Source: a virus. From it: a DNA stretch of 25,600 bases. A program made the translations under genes and the position numbers. The notes under the pieces are model-generated. The model saw only the letters and a program-made list of their open reading frames with translations, had not been told where the DNA came from and did not search any database. Location of the stretch: positions 1 through 25,600 of the IMG/VR virus record IMGVR_UViG_3300030329_001051; one strand, written 5' to 3'. Shown piece after piece: positions 5,228-11,635 of this stretch. Position 1 is the first letter of the stretch. Every line of letters starts with the position of its first letter.

Positions 5228-6037
5228 ATGAGCACAGAAAAAATAATATTAAGACAGTCATGGCTGGGACAACTAGCCATGTGTCCTGAAAGAGCACGAC
5301 AGGACATGCTCGGTATATCCGAGTCAACAGATTCCACATCCACAGTCTTGGGATCTGCTGTGCATTACGGCGTAGAACAATGCCTCATAGACAAGATGCA
5401 AACAGGTGACCCGCTCACCAAAGGTGAAACAGTCGCAGCGTCTATGGAATACTGGACCAAGCATGTCAAAGACATTGTGCGTTGGAACCACAAAGAAGGC
5501 GAACCTGAAAAGATAATCATCGCTAACACAGAAGTATGGTGGGATGAAGTGATGCCCGATGTGCACCCAATCGCTGTGGAGAAACACTTCGAGTTACCAC
5601 TGGTTGTGGATCATCAACCGGAGATTTGGTTACAAGGAACCATCGATTGTGTCCAAGAGTTTCCCCGTCCGATACTCGATTGGAAAAATCCGGGACGTAA
5701 ACCATCAGACGACTGGGAGAAGAAACGATGGTCAGTTCAAGCCGCAGCATACACTTGGGCTGTAGCATCCATGTCGGACAACAACCTGTCTGAACCTTTA
5801 CAGTTCGAGTTCGTGTACCTAGTTAAAGGAAAGGTGCATAGAACTATTGTAGATTTTGGACCCGCTGAATGGGCATCGTTGGTTGCTCTTGCTCGTTCTG
5901 CGGGTTCACTTATTTCCGCTGACCTGCCCGTGTGGCCTCTCAATATGACTGGCTGGCATTGTGCACCTAAATGGTGTGGTGCTTGGAGCACCTGTCGTGG
6001 CAGGTTTGCGGGACCAGACCCATGGAACCAACTATAG
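5228..6037 (+). CDS. Cas4/RecB-like PD-(D/E)XK nuclease with Fe-S cluster cysteines
   Basis: A 269-residue protein. I chose ATG 5228 because AAGGAG lies 5 nt upstream; an in-frame ATG at 5204 sits within the hairpin arm. Motifs follow the RecB/Cas4/AddB family in order: Cys19 in LAMCPERARQ; GSAVHYGVE with His47; Glu118; the acidic ID of GTID (Asp140); DWK with Asp151 and Lys153; and QAAAY with Gln171 and Tyr175. Three more Cys near the end (Cys245-x4-Cys250-x5-Cys256) with Cys19 make the set that holds a [4Fe-4S] cluster in Cas4 and AddB. It likely processes DNA ends or flaps in replication or recombination. No cas1/cas2 genes or CRISPR array is near. Nuclease activity is inferred from motifs. 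Confidence 0.85.
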   Translation: MSTEKIILRQSWLGQLAMCPERARQDMLGISESTDSTSTVLGSAVHYGVEQCLIDKMQTGDPLTKGETVAASMEYWTKHVKDIVRWNHKEGEPEKIIIANTEVWWDEVMPDVHPIAVEKHFELPLVVDHQPEIWLQGTIDCVQEFPRPILDWKNPGRKPSDDWEKKRWSVQAAAYTWAVASMSDNNLSEPLQFEFVYLVKGKVHRTIVDFGPAEWASLVALARSAGSLISADLPVWPLNMTGWHCAPKWCGAWSTCRGRFAGPDPWNQL

Positions 6038-6054
6038 AAAGGTAGGTAGACCCT

Positions 6055-6621
6055 ATGGGAGAAACAACAGGGAACACATTTACGGTGTTCCGCAGACAAG
6101 TTATCCAAACAGGTAACTATGAACCAGCAGAAGCATCTTGCTCTGTCACTATCGCTGTCGACGCTGATGCGTCACAGGAGGAGGTAGCCGACTTGATATC
6201 CCAATGGGGTACAACGTTGGAGATCGCCAACTATGAAGCGTTGGGTGTCGGATATGAGATGCTTGAACAGGGCGTACGGAGGTTGGAAAAAAGCGTTTCC
6301 GAACCTGCAAAAAGTGCTCCCGTGGCCAAAAAATCCGGGGCTGCTGCCCCGACCACATCAGGTGGATCAACATTGGATTCGCTCTGGCGTGATCTAGTTA
6401 ATAATAAAACCGATTGGTGGGACCCGAACTGGGAGAAGAAGTTAGACCCAACGGCTAACTTTAATCCTAACGGTCCAGACTACAAGCGCAGGTCAGATGG
6501 CAAGGGCTTGTGGCTATCCAAGAAAGATGGAACTGCTTTAGTTCCGTCGTGGTTCGTTTGTCCGTTCACAAACAAAAACCATGATGAACTAGTGGACATC
6601 ATTGGACAACTCAGAGGTTAA
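6055..6621 (+). CDS. Hypothetical two-domain protein between nuclease and helicase
   Basis: A 188-residue protein with GGTAGG upstream of its ATG. Residues 1-80 look like a beta-rich then helical domain (TVFRRQVIQTGNYEPAEASC, then SQEEVADLISQWG). Residues 82-105 are a low-complexity Ala/Ser/Pro/Lys linker. Residues 106-188 form a Trp-, Asn- and Lys-rich domain (TDWWDPNWEKKLD; KGLWLSKKDGTALVPSWFVC). Aromatic and basic content plus its place between a nuclease and a helicase-like ATPase suggest a nucleic-acid-binding accessory, such as an SSB- or loader-like role, but no family is recognised. It overlaps the next frame by 20 nt. Confidence 0.75.
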   Translation: MGETTGNTFTVFRRQVIQTGNYEPAEASCSVTIAVDADASQEEVADLISQWGTTLEIANYEALGVGYEMLEQGVRRLEKSVSEPAKSAPVAKKSGAAAPTTSGGSTLDSLWRDLVNNKTDWWDPNWEKKLDPTANFNPNGPDYKRRSDGKGLWLSKKDGTALVPSWFVCPFTNKNHDELVDIIGQLRG

Positions 6622-7582
6622 AGAAGAACCTCTGTCGGTGGAAGATATTGCCCGTCGCCTCGCTACTGCTCATGTTAGCGAGGAGGCGGGTTCTTCCGAT
6701 AGGCCCAAACGTTGGGCGCTGACATCCCTAGTAGTAGATAACCTAGTCGGGTTCATACAGAACCCTTCTGAACGGTGGTATCTAGGTATACCAGAGGTAG
6801 ACATCGCTACTAGAGGAGTCGGACGAGGCGAGTTGATGCTCGTAGTAGGCAGATCACACACAGGTAAATCTCAAGTGTTGTTAAACAGCATTGTGTCTAA
6901 CCTAGTGAACAACCCTGCTGCACACGTAGTTATCTTCTCAATGGATGAACCAAGAGAACTGGTCGTGATGAAACTGTTCTGTTTGTTACGTGGAAGATCC
7001 TCAGATGTCGTAGAGAACCTCATCAAAGAACAAGATGAAGACATGTTGGAAGATCTTGAACGTGCAGCGAAAGAAGAACTGTCACGAGTAGCGATCATAG
7101 ATGAATCAATCCCTCTTAATGCTATGGCAGAAGTGATGGATGAGATACGTGAATGGTGGGGAGTGAACCCGTCATTCTGCATGATCGATTACCTCGAACT
7201 GTTACCCGGAGGTGACTCCGATGCAACAGGAGTAACAACCAAAGCACAAGCAGTGAAACGCTGGGCTAAAACACAGCGTGTTCCAGTCGGTCTTGTGCAC
7301 CAAGCAGGAAGAGGTTCAGGAGACAAAGGCAAAGCAGCCGGAATCTACGCAGGTAGATACGGTGGTGAACAAGAAGCCATCTTTGTACTGGAAGTGTACC
7401 GTCAGAAAGACAGGTACGATTTGTCCGAATGGGAAAAGAAATACCATGCGAACAGTGTCAACCTGAACCTGTGTAAAAACAAAAGAACCGCTCGTTTAAA
7501 CGATCAGGTTTATTACATGGACCCTGAGTGTGGGCATGTGCACCCATACTGGGAGGAGTTGATACCAGATGTTAATGTCTGA
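6602..7582 (+). CDS. DnaB-like/RecA-fold replicative helicase ATPase
   Basis: A 326-residue protein. Walker A is GRSHTGKS (83-90), an acidic DEPRE (115-119) follows the next strand, Walker B is SFCMIDYLEL with Asp196, and a sensor-like VHQ (232-234) follows. A basic NKRTARLND block (293-301) may hold the arginine finger. This order fits the RecA-fold C-terminal domain of DnaB-type helicases. The protein is shorter than DnaB (about 450 aa): residues 1-60 replace the usual helical N-terminal domain. It should hydrolyse ATP and unwind DNA at the fork with the primase two genes on. The start is a TTG with a weak ribosome binding site inside the previous gene, so coupling is likely; a downstream start is possible. 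Confidence 0.82.
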   Translation: MDNSEVKEEPLSVEDIARRLATAHVSEEAGSSDRPKRWALTSLVVDNLVGFIQNPSERWYLGIPEVDIATRGVGRGELMLVVGRSHTGKSQVLLNSIVSNLVNNPAAHVVIFSMDEPRELVVMKLFCLLRGRSSDVVENLIKEQDEDMLEDLERAAKEELSRVAIIDESIPLNAMAEVMDEIREWWGVNPSFCMIDYLELLPGGDSDATGVTTKAQAVKRWAKTQRVPVGLVHQAGRGSGDKGKAAGIYAGRYGGEQEAIFVLEVYRQKDRYDLSEWEKKYHANSVNLNLCKNKRTARLNDQVYYMDPECGHVHPYWEELIPDVNV

Positions 7583-7745
7583 ATTTAAAATAACTAGAAA
7601 ACCCATAGCCTTAGGAGCAGGCATATGGATACAACGATGGATAGTGGAACACGAAGGACGAGTCCTCACGTTGACTGACAGTAAAGAAGAAGCAGAAACA
7701 TTCGTCTCTACTAAAGTTGACAACTGGAGGTCACGAGATGAGTAA
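7575..7745 (+). CDS. Small hypothetical protein (56 aa) between helicase and primase
   Basis: ATG at 7575 opens a 56-residue frame that overlaps the helicase end by 8 nt and the primase start by 8 nt, filling what would otherwise be a gap of about 155 nt. It begins MSEFKITRKPIALGAGIWIQ and has alternating strands (WIQRWIVEHEGRVLTL) followed by an acidic helix (DSKEEAETFVS). That is a plausible small folded domain. The flanking frames are closed and the GGAGG site of the primase lies within it. No family is recognised. Confidence 0.6.
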   Translation: MSEFKITRKPIALGAGIWIQRWIVEHEGRVLTLTDSKEEAETFVSTKVDNWRSRDE

Positions 7746-8733
7746 CGGTAACGTGTCAGACGAAACAGTTATGAAATTCGCTAACCTTTTCAGAGGAGGG
7801 AAAGTCGCTTTAGATGATGGGAAGTTCCGCCCTTGGGTAACAGACACAGGCAAACACGTTGATGCAGATGGAAAAGACTTTGTTTCCACAATCGCAGATC
7901 ATTTAAAAACAGGACCATCCATCGGCGTGTACCCTCTTTTTGTTCAAGACGATGGACTTAAAGTTTACTGGGGGTGCGTTGACTGGGACACAGGCAGGAA
8001 AGAATCTTACGTGCATGCTTGCAATGTGTACGAAACACTGCGTCAACTGGATGTCATGGCTTGGATAGAAAGATCAAAGTCCAAAGGGTTTCACCTGTGG
8101 GTGTTCTTTAAAGAAGCGATGCTGGCTTCCGATGTGCGTTACGGTTTGATAGGAGCATGCAATATAGTTGATGCGCCCACGAAAGAAGTCAACCCGAAAC
8201 AAACGGAACTGACTAACAAAGGGTTAGGTAACGGAGTTAGATTACCTTATGGTTTTTTAAGAGAAACAGGCGGTCCTAATGAAATGGACAGACCAGAATG
8301 GTCTTTTTCTAAGGTGCCTGTTAAATCCTTTGTAGATGAAGCATCCGAAAACATGATATCACCTGAAGCGTGGAAGCCTGTCAGAGCCTTATACAAGCCT
8401 CCTGAGAGGTCTGTGATACCCATACTAGGATTAGGTACCAGAACAGGGACTTTGACGGGTCTGGCGGGGAGTATAAGGGAGAACGGTCCCCGTGAATCGG
8501 TAGAAAAAGGATACGTTGACAGATCAGGAGCCTTATATTCCCTAGCCTGCGCAATGGTAAGGCAAGGATACACAGATAGACGCATCATGGATGAACTAAT
8601 AAGTGCAGACAAAGAATGGGGAGCGAAGTACGCTTCCCGTGATGATGGAGCACAACGATTACACGACACACTAAATAATGCAAGAAAGCATGCTTATGAA
8701 AACGAACACGGTTACAATCCAGAGACGACCTAA
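7738..8733 (+). CDS. Archaeo-eukaryotic-type (AEP) primase
   Basis: A 331-residue protein. ATG 7738 was chosen because GGAGG lies 7 nt upstream; a TTG at 7717 is also in frame. The AEP motifs appear in order: WGCVDWDTG with Asp82 and Asp84 (metal ligands), SKSKGFHLWVFF with Gly117 and His119, and GNGVRLPYG with Arg168. Residues about 245-331 form a helical C-terminal region (GALYSLACAMVRQGYTDRRI) similar to primase C-terminal helper domains. It should make primers for phage DNA synthesis with the helicase-like ATPase just upstream. Some AEPs also polymerise DNA, and no separate polymerase is visible here. The exact AEP subfamily (TOTE-like or other) is not settled. Confidence 0.75.
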   Translation: MSNGNVSDETVMKFANLFRGGKVALDDGKFRPWVTDTGKHVDADGKDFVSTIADHLKTGPSIGVYPLFVQDDGLKVYWGCVDWDTGRKESYVHACNVYETLRQLDVMAWIERSKSKGFHLWVFFKEAMLASDVRYGLIGACNIVDAPTKEVNPKQTELTNKGLGNGVRLPYGFLRETGGPNEMDRPEWSFSKVPVKSFVDEASENMISPEAWKPVRALYKPPERSVIPILGLGTRTGTLTGLAGSIRENGPRESVEKGYVDRSGALYSLACAMVRQGYTDRRIMDELISADKEWGAKYASRDDGAQRLHDTLNNARKHAYENEHGYNPETT

Positions 8734-9058
8734 AGTAAAAGCAAGACCCCGACATAACAAAAAAGGTCAGGTCTTTACACCCAAGTCAACACTCGATGAA
8801 GAAGACTTTGTTGCTGAAGCGTGGCAAGAACAAGTAGGGGAAATAATGGAAGGACCATTAGAAGTAACACTCTTCTACAGTCCAACAGAAACTATCCTGC
8901 ACGTAACATCATCCCCTCATTCTGCTAAAACATTAACAGGTGACCTAGATAACTATGTTAAGTTAACATTAGATGCTTTAAATAAAGTAGCGTGGGAAGA
9001 TGACAAGCAAGTTGTTCGCATAAATGCGGTAAAGGTGGACAAGAATGATGCTGATTGA
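8696..9058 (+). CDS. rusA: RusA-like Holliday junction resolvase
   Basis: A 120-residue protein from ATG 8696, which equals the usual RusA length; in-frame ATGs at 8678 and 8690 are alternatives, and all overlap the primase end. The family pattern is clear: a basic N-terminus (RRPKVKARPRHNKKG), TGDLDNYVKLTLDAL with Asp83, Asp85 and Asp93, then EDDKQVVRINAVK with Asp102/Asp103 and a final Lys. RusA dimers cut four-way DNA junctions with Mg2+, resolving recombination or replication intermediates before packaging. It fits with the nuclease, helicase and primase upstream. The stop overlaps the next gene's start region by 14 nt. Confidence 0.88.
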   Translation: MKTNTVTIQRRPKVKARPRHNKKGQVFTPKSTLDEEDFVAEAWQEQVGEIMEGPLEVTLFYSPTETILHVTSSPHSAKTLTGDLDNYVKLTLDALNKVAWEDDKQVVRINAVKVDKNDAD

Positions 9059-9539
9059 ATTAGAAAAATGGGAATATGAATGGGCATCTCATGTAGGTAT
9101 CAGACGCTTTACGGAAAACTGGGAAAAACAAGATGCTTCCCATTATAACCGAGAACGAATGGAAGATGACAGAACAGCGCAAGTAGCAGCAGCAATAGGG
9201 GAACTAGCAGTCGCTAAAGTAACTAACCAATACTGGGGTGGACACGTCTGGCCCGGAAACCGTCACGCAGAGAACCGCACCAGAGCAGACGTAGGGCACA
9301 ACATAGAAGTCAGACGAGTAAGAACCTCAGACAACGCAGCAGTAAGAAGGAGACAACTAGGCATGGGATTAGTCCTATTCGTAGTTAGACCAGTACCTCC
9401 CGAATTTAGAGAAGTAGAAATGTTAGGATGGATAGACCACGACGAAGCGTGGGAACTAGGAGAACCATCAGGGTACGACCCAGACAACACTAGAGTTATA
9501 GCAGCCGCAATGTTACATCCGGTGACCCATATACCCTGA
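9045..9539 (+). CDS. PD-(D/E)XK-like nuclease/hypothetical protein
   Basis: A 164-residue protein with two ATGs in a row at 9045 and 9048. IGELAVAK (Glu53), RADVG (Asp82) and HNIEVRRVR (Glu88-Val-Arg90) fall in the order of a PD-(D/E)XK core. A hydrophobic strand (LVLFVVRPV) and MLGWIDHDEAW follow, as in many small phage endonuclease-like proteins. The catalytic Lys position holds Arg, so activity may be altered or lost. It could act on branched or host DNA with RusA, or be a structural relative without activity. The placement between RusA and the sigma-like gene fits a late-early recombination role. Confidence 0.6.
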   Translation: MMLIELEKWEYEWASHVGIRRFTENWEKQDASHYNRERMEDDRTAQVAAAIGELAVAKVTNQYWGGHVWPGNRHAENRTRADVGHNIEVRRVRTSDNAAVRRRQLGMGLVLFVVRPVPPEFREVEMLGWIDHDEAWELGEPSGYDPDNTRVIAAAMLHPVTHIP

Positions 9540-9541
9540 GA

Positions 9542-9931
9542 ATGCCCAACAAACGTAAAGAATACCCTGTCGAAATAATCGATCAAGAATACTGGGGTAG
9601 TCCCATGTTTGAACCAAGACCCGACAGTCTAATAGAAGTAATTATGAAAGAACCTCCCCCCGGAGTTCATTTAAGTTACGTCGATCAAATATCTTTAGAT
9701 CAAACAGAAGCATTAAGAGAAGTGATAGCCGACGCTATAGAATCCCTCGATCCAGAAGATAGATGGCTAATAGAACGACTATTGATAGAAGGATTATCAC
9801 TCAGAAAAACCGGCGCAGTGTTAGGAATATCCAAAACATCTGTTGCACGTAAACGTGACAGAATAAGAATAGAATTAATAAAAAAACTTTTAAAAGAACC
9901 TCAAGTTATAGTGTGGACTCAAAGAAATTAA
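9542..9931 (+). CDS. Sigma-70 region-4-like HTH regulator
   Basis: A 129-residue protein. Residues about 57-118 resemble sigma-70 region 4: REVIADAIESLDPEDRWLI, then LIEGLSLRKTGAVLGISKTS as the helix-turn-helix, then a basic helix (VARKRDRIRIELIKK). No region 2 is present, so it is not a complete sigma factor. It could bind a -35-like site with host polymerase and activate late genes, as small phage sigma-like activators do; that role is inference. It is the last gene of the early operon, and its stop overlaps that of the convergent late gene. The N-terminal 50 residues are unknown and Pro-rich. Confidence 0.65.
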   Translation: MPNKRKEYPVEIIDQEYWGSPMFEPRPDSLIEVIMKEPPPGVHLSYVDQISLDQTEALREVIADAIESLDPEDRWLIERLLIEGLSLRKTGAVLGISKTSVARKRDRIRIELIKKLLKEPQVIVWTQRN

Positions 9932-10242
9932 GGCAGATCATAGTAAGTAACAGCCTGCCTTACTAAACCTATAAGAGAAGTAGCCCAAACAGCGAACGCT
10001 TCCCCTGCTTCCTCCACCCCATCAAGAGCGGCTTCAAAAGCAGCGAGAAGTAGTTCAGCCTCCTCCTCGTGAAACACAAGGAGCAGACCGAGAACACCAT
10101 CGGGCGACCACTTAGCATGAATACCGTCTCGGACATCAAACAAATGGGCTGTGTCTTGAAGATGATCGTAGATATCTTTTTGAAGAGAGTATCCCTCGAC
10201 CTTCATGAACTCATCCCATTTCTGTTCGAGATCGGATTCCAT
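9928..10242 (-). CDS. Hypothetical acidic protein, last gene of late operon
   Basis: A 104-residue protein read leftward, starting two bases after the holin stop. It is strongly acidic and helical (MESDLEQKWDEFMKVEGYSL; HEEEAELLLAAFEAALDGVE), with no membrane segment and no Cys. The family is not recognised. Its position after the holin could make it a lysis regulator or a morphogenesis protein, but nothing in the sequence decides this. Its stop overlaps the stop of the early operon. Confidence 0.7.
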   Translation of the reverse strand: MESDLEQKWDEFMKVEGYSLQKDIYDHLQDTAHLFDVRDGIHAKWSPDGVLGLLLVFHEEEAELLLAAFEAALDGVEEAGEAFAVWATSLIGLVRQAVTYYDLP

Positions 10243-10244
10243 AA

Positions 10245-10415
10245 CTATTTCGCTACTTTATCTTTAACAAATGTTTTCAACACAGACACAACCGCTGCTA
10301 AACCAGCAACACCTGCGCCTTTGGCTGAAGATAAATCAGCGACAACAAACACACCGAGGAATGATTGAGCGAAAGTCCAAGCAGCCCTCTCTAACATATC
10401 TGTTAAATTTTTCAA
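10245..10415 (-). CDS. Holin (r1t-like, small)
   Basis: I favour a TTG start at 10415, giving 56 residues, because AAAGGA lies 6 nt upstream; an in-frame TTG at 10436 adds 7 residues but has no ribosome binding site. The protein has the form of small r1t-type holins: ERAAWTFAQSFLGVFVVAD as a first hydrophobic helix, a Gly/Ala-rich AKGAGVAGLAAVVSVLKTF as a second, and a basic tail (VKDKVAK). It should form the membrane lesion that lets the endolysin reach peptidoglycan. It lies four frames downstream of the endolysin in the same operon. Confidence 0.75.
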   Translation of the reverse strand: MKNLTDMLERAAWTFAQSFLGVFVVADLSSAKGAGVAGLAAVVSVLKTFVKDKVAK

Positions 10416-10442
10416 ATTATTTCCTTTGTTAGACAAATGTAA

Positions 10443-10478
10443 TCAGTACCTCGGACGAGGCCTTTTCTTGCGGGCCAT
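10443..10478 (-). CDS. Candidate 11-aa cationic mini-gene
   Basis: The ATG at 10478 overlaps the stop of the preceding 53-aa gene in a TAATG. The peptide MARKKRPRPRY has seven Lys/Arg among 11 residues. It sits between the small lysis-region genes and the holin. Support is only positional coupling plus composition, so it may be a chance frame. Confidence 0.3.
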   Translation of the reverse strand: MARKKRPRPRY

Positions 10479-10639
10479 TAATCGTTCTCGTCAAACTTGG
10501 CTCGCATACCATTAGCCATACGAAGCATAGCGTCACCAGTTAATGACCCTTGATTACCACCACGACTAACAGAATCAACTAAAACCTGAGAGGCTTTAGG
10601 TACTCGCATACTTTTACCATCTAATTGATGTGGCATCAT
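10478..10639 (-). CDS. Small hypothetical protein (53 aa)
   Basis: Two ATGs in a row at 10639 and 10636, with AGTAGG just upstream that overlaps the stop of the preceding gene. It encodes 53 residues with a helical middle (VPKASQVLVDSVSR) and a second helix (GDAMLRMANGMRAKFDEND). No family is recognised. It lies between the endolysin and the holin, in a run of three very small genes that leaves almost no gaps. Confidence 0.6.
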   Translation of the reverse strand: MMPHQLDGKSMRVPKASQVLVDSVSRGGNQGSLTGDAMLRMANGMRAKFDEND

Positions 10640-10642
10640 AAC

Positions 10643-10831
10643 CTACTTTCCGAAAGGGCGACCATTCTGATTGGCGTTGCCCAAATTAGTTCCCCGCAGA
10701 TACGCTGCGGCTTTCTTAGCCTTCTGACTCATATCCCACATATTAAACGAGGACGTAGAGTTATAAGGCTGATCATCCTGCGACCCAAATGTTTCTTGGA
10801 ACGAAGGACCATATCCTTTACCTTTTGGCAT
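10643..10831 (-). CDS. Small hypothetical protein (62 aa) after endolysin
   Basis: A 62-residue protein with a good ribosome binding site (AAGGAAATATT before its ATG) that overlaps the endolysin stop region. The N-terminal half is polar and disordered-looking (Gly, Ser, Gln, Asp rich). A basic helix SQKAKKAAAYLRG spans residues 35-47, followed by an Asn/Gly tail. There is no membrane segment, so it is not itself a holin. The family is unknown; a minor virion or lysis-related role is possible from position only. Confidence 0.65.
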   Translation of the reverse strand: MPKGKGYGPSFQETFGSQDDQPYNSTSSFNMWDMSQKAKKAAAYLRGTNLGNANQNGRPFGK

Positions 10832-10840
10832 AATATTTCC

Positions 10841-11614
10841 TTATTGTATAAACAGGCAGCCGAACGTTTCACCGTTCACCACACCTGTAACCTTCAAAAA
10901 ACCTTGTGTCTCTTGAAATTTTCTAACAGCAGCCACAGTTTTCTTACCGAAAATCCCATCCACAGGACCCGGATCAAAACCACGCTCTACTAATTTTCCC
11001 TGCACTAAACGCACAGGCAAACCTCTGCTACGAGAAGGACGAGACAAAGGAGTCTTCTTAACCTGCTCGTGTAAATCTTTAAAGAACTGGATGATAGCAG
11101 CCCAATCAACAGCCTCAGGTGCCTCAACAACACCCATGCCTCCCTCAACCCAGTCGCCTAAAATATCACCCGGACATGTCGTGTACCCTTCACGGCTTTT
11201 CTTACGATGAGTGGAAACCCACAAACCTCTACCGAAATGTGATTCCGCTGCTTTAACAACTTCCTCTAATGAACGTAACGCTTCATCACGAGGTTTATTA
11301 AACCCCCAACCTGTGAAGCACACACTGATGGAACGACTGTTCCAACCCTTAGTGCCAGCGCCACGATTGTCCCAACCGCGCCCCTCAAAAATAGTTCCGC
11401 TCTCATCAACAAGCCAGTTGTACCCGACACCATCCCATCCTTTACCCATGTGATGACGTTCAAAAGCCTTAACAGCATCAGAGCCTTTAGGCCCGTTCTC
11501 TACACCAGAATGGTGAATAACAACACCCTGAACTCTCGCCTTATTTAACTTGTCAAACTTTCCCTTAGGTGGCGGTTGTGCACCCCACCCGGATCTAGAA
11601 ATGTACTTCATCAT
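10841..11614 (-). CDS. Endolysin: N-acetylmuramoyl-L-alanine amidase with peptidoglycan-binding domain
   Basis: A 257-residue protein from ATG 11614, with AGGAGG 7 nt upstream. Residues about 5-155 are an Amidase_2 domain: SRSGWGAQ at the start, VVIHHSG with His34 and His35, VGYNWLVDESGTIFEGRG (63-80), and the zinc ligands His136 (STHRK) and Cys147 (TTCPGD). Residues about 155-195 are a linker with a helix and a basic SRPSRSRG segment. Residues about 197-255 form a peptidoglycan_binding_1 domain (LVERGFDPGPVDGIFGKKT). It cuts the bond between muramic acid and L-Ala. No signal peptide is present, so release depends on the holin. The architecture suits a Gram-positive host. Confidence 0.92.
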   Translation of the reverse strand: MMKYISRSGWGAQPPPKGKFDKLNKARVQGVVIHHSGVENGPKGSDAVKAFERHHMGKGWDGVGYNWLVDESGTIFEGRGWDNRGAGTKGWNSRSISVCFTGWGFNKPRDEALRSLEEVVKAAESHFGRGLWVSTHRKKSREGYTTCPGDILGDWVEGGMGVVEAPEAVDWAAIIQFFKDLHEQVKKTPLSRPSRSRGLPVRLVQGKLVERGFDPGPVDGIFGKKTVAAVRKFQETQGFLKVTGVVNGETFGCLFIQ

Positions 11615-11635
11615 GTAAAAGCCTCCTGTGTCCCA

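Noticed and set aside
5052-5339. Leftward frames across the hairpin before the nuclease
   Set aside because: They use the palindromic DNA as codons, run opposite clear genes and change frame identity on either side.
7717-7737. TTG start for the primase
   Set aside because: It lies upstream of the GGAGG site that clearly serves ATG 7738.
8247-8669. Long leftward frame opposite the primase
   Set aside because: Antisense shadow of a motif-bearing primase; no ribosome binding site and no recognisable content.
9655-9665. C6 run in the sigma-like gene as a frameshift site
   Set aside because: It encodes Pro-Pro-Pro in a normal open frame and neither alternative frame continues usefully.
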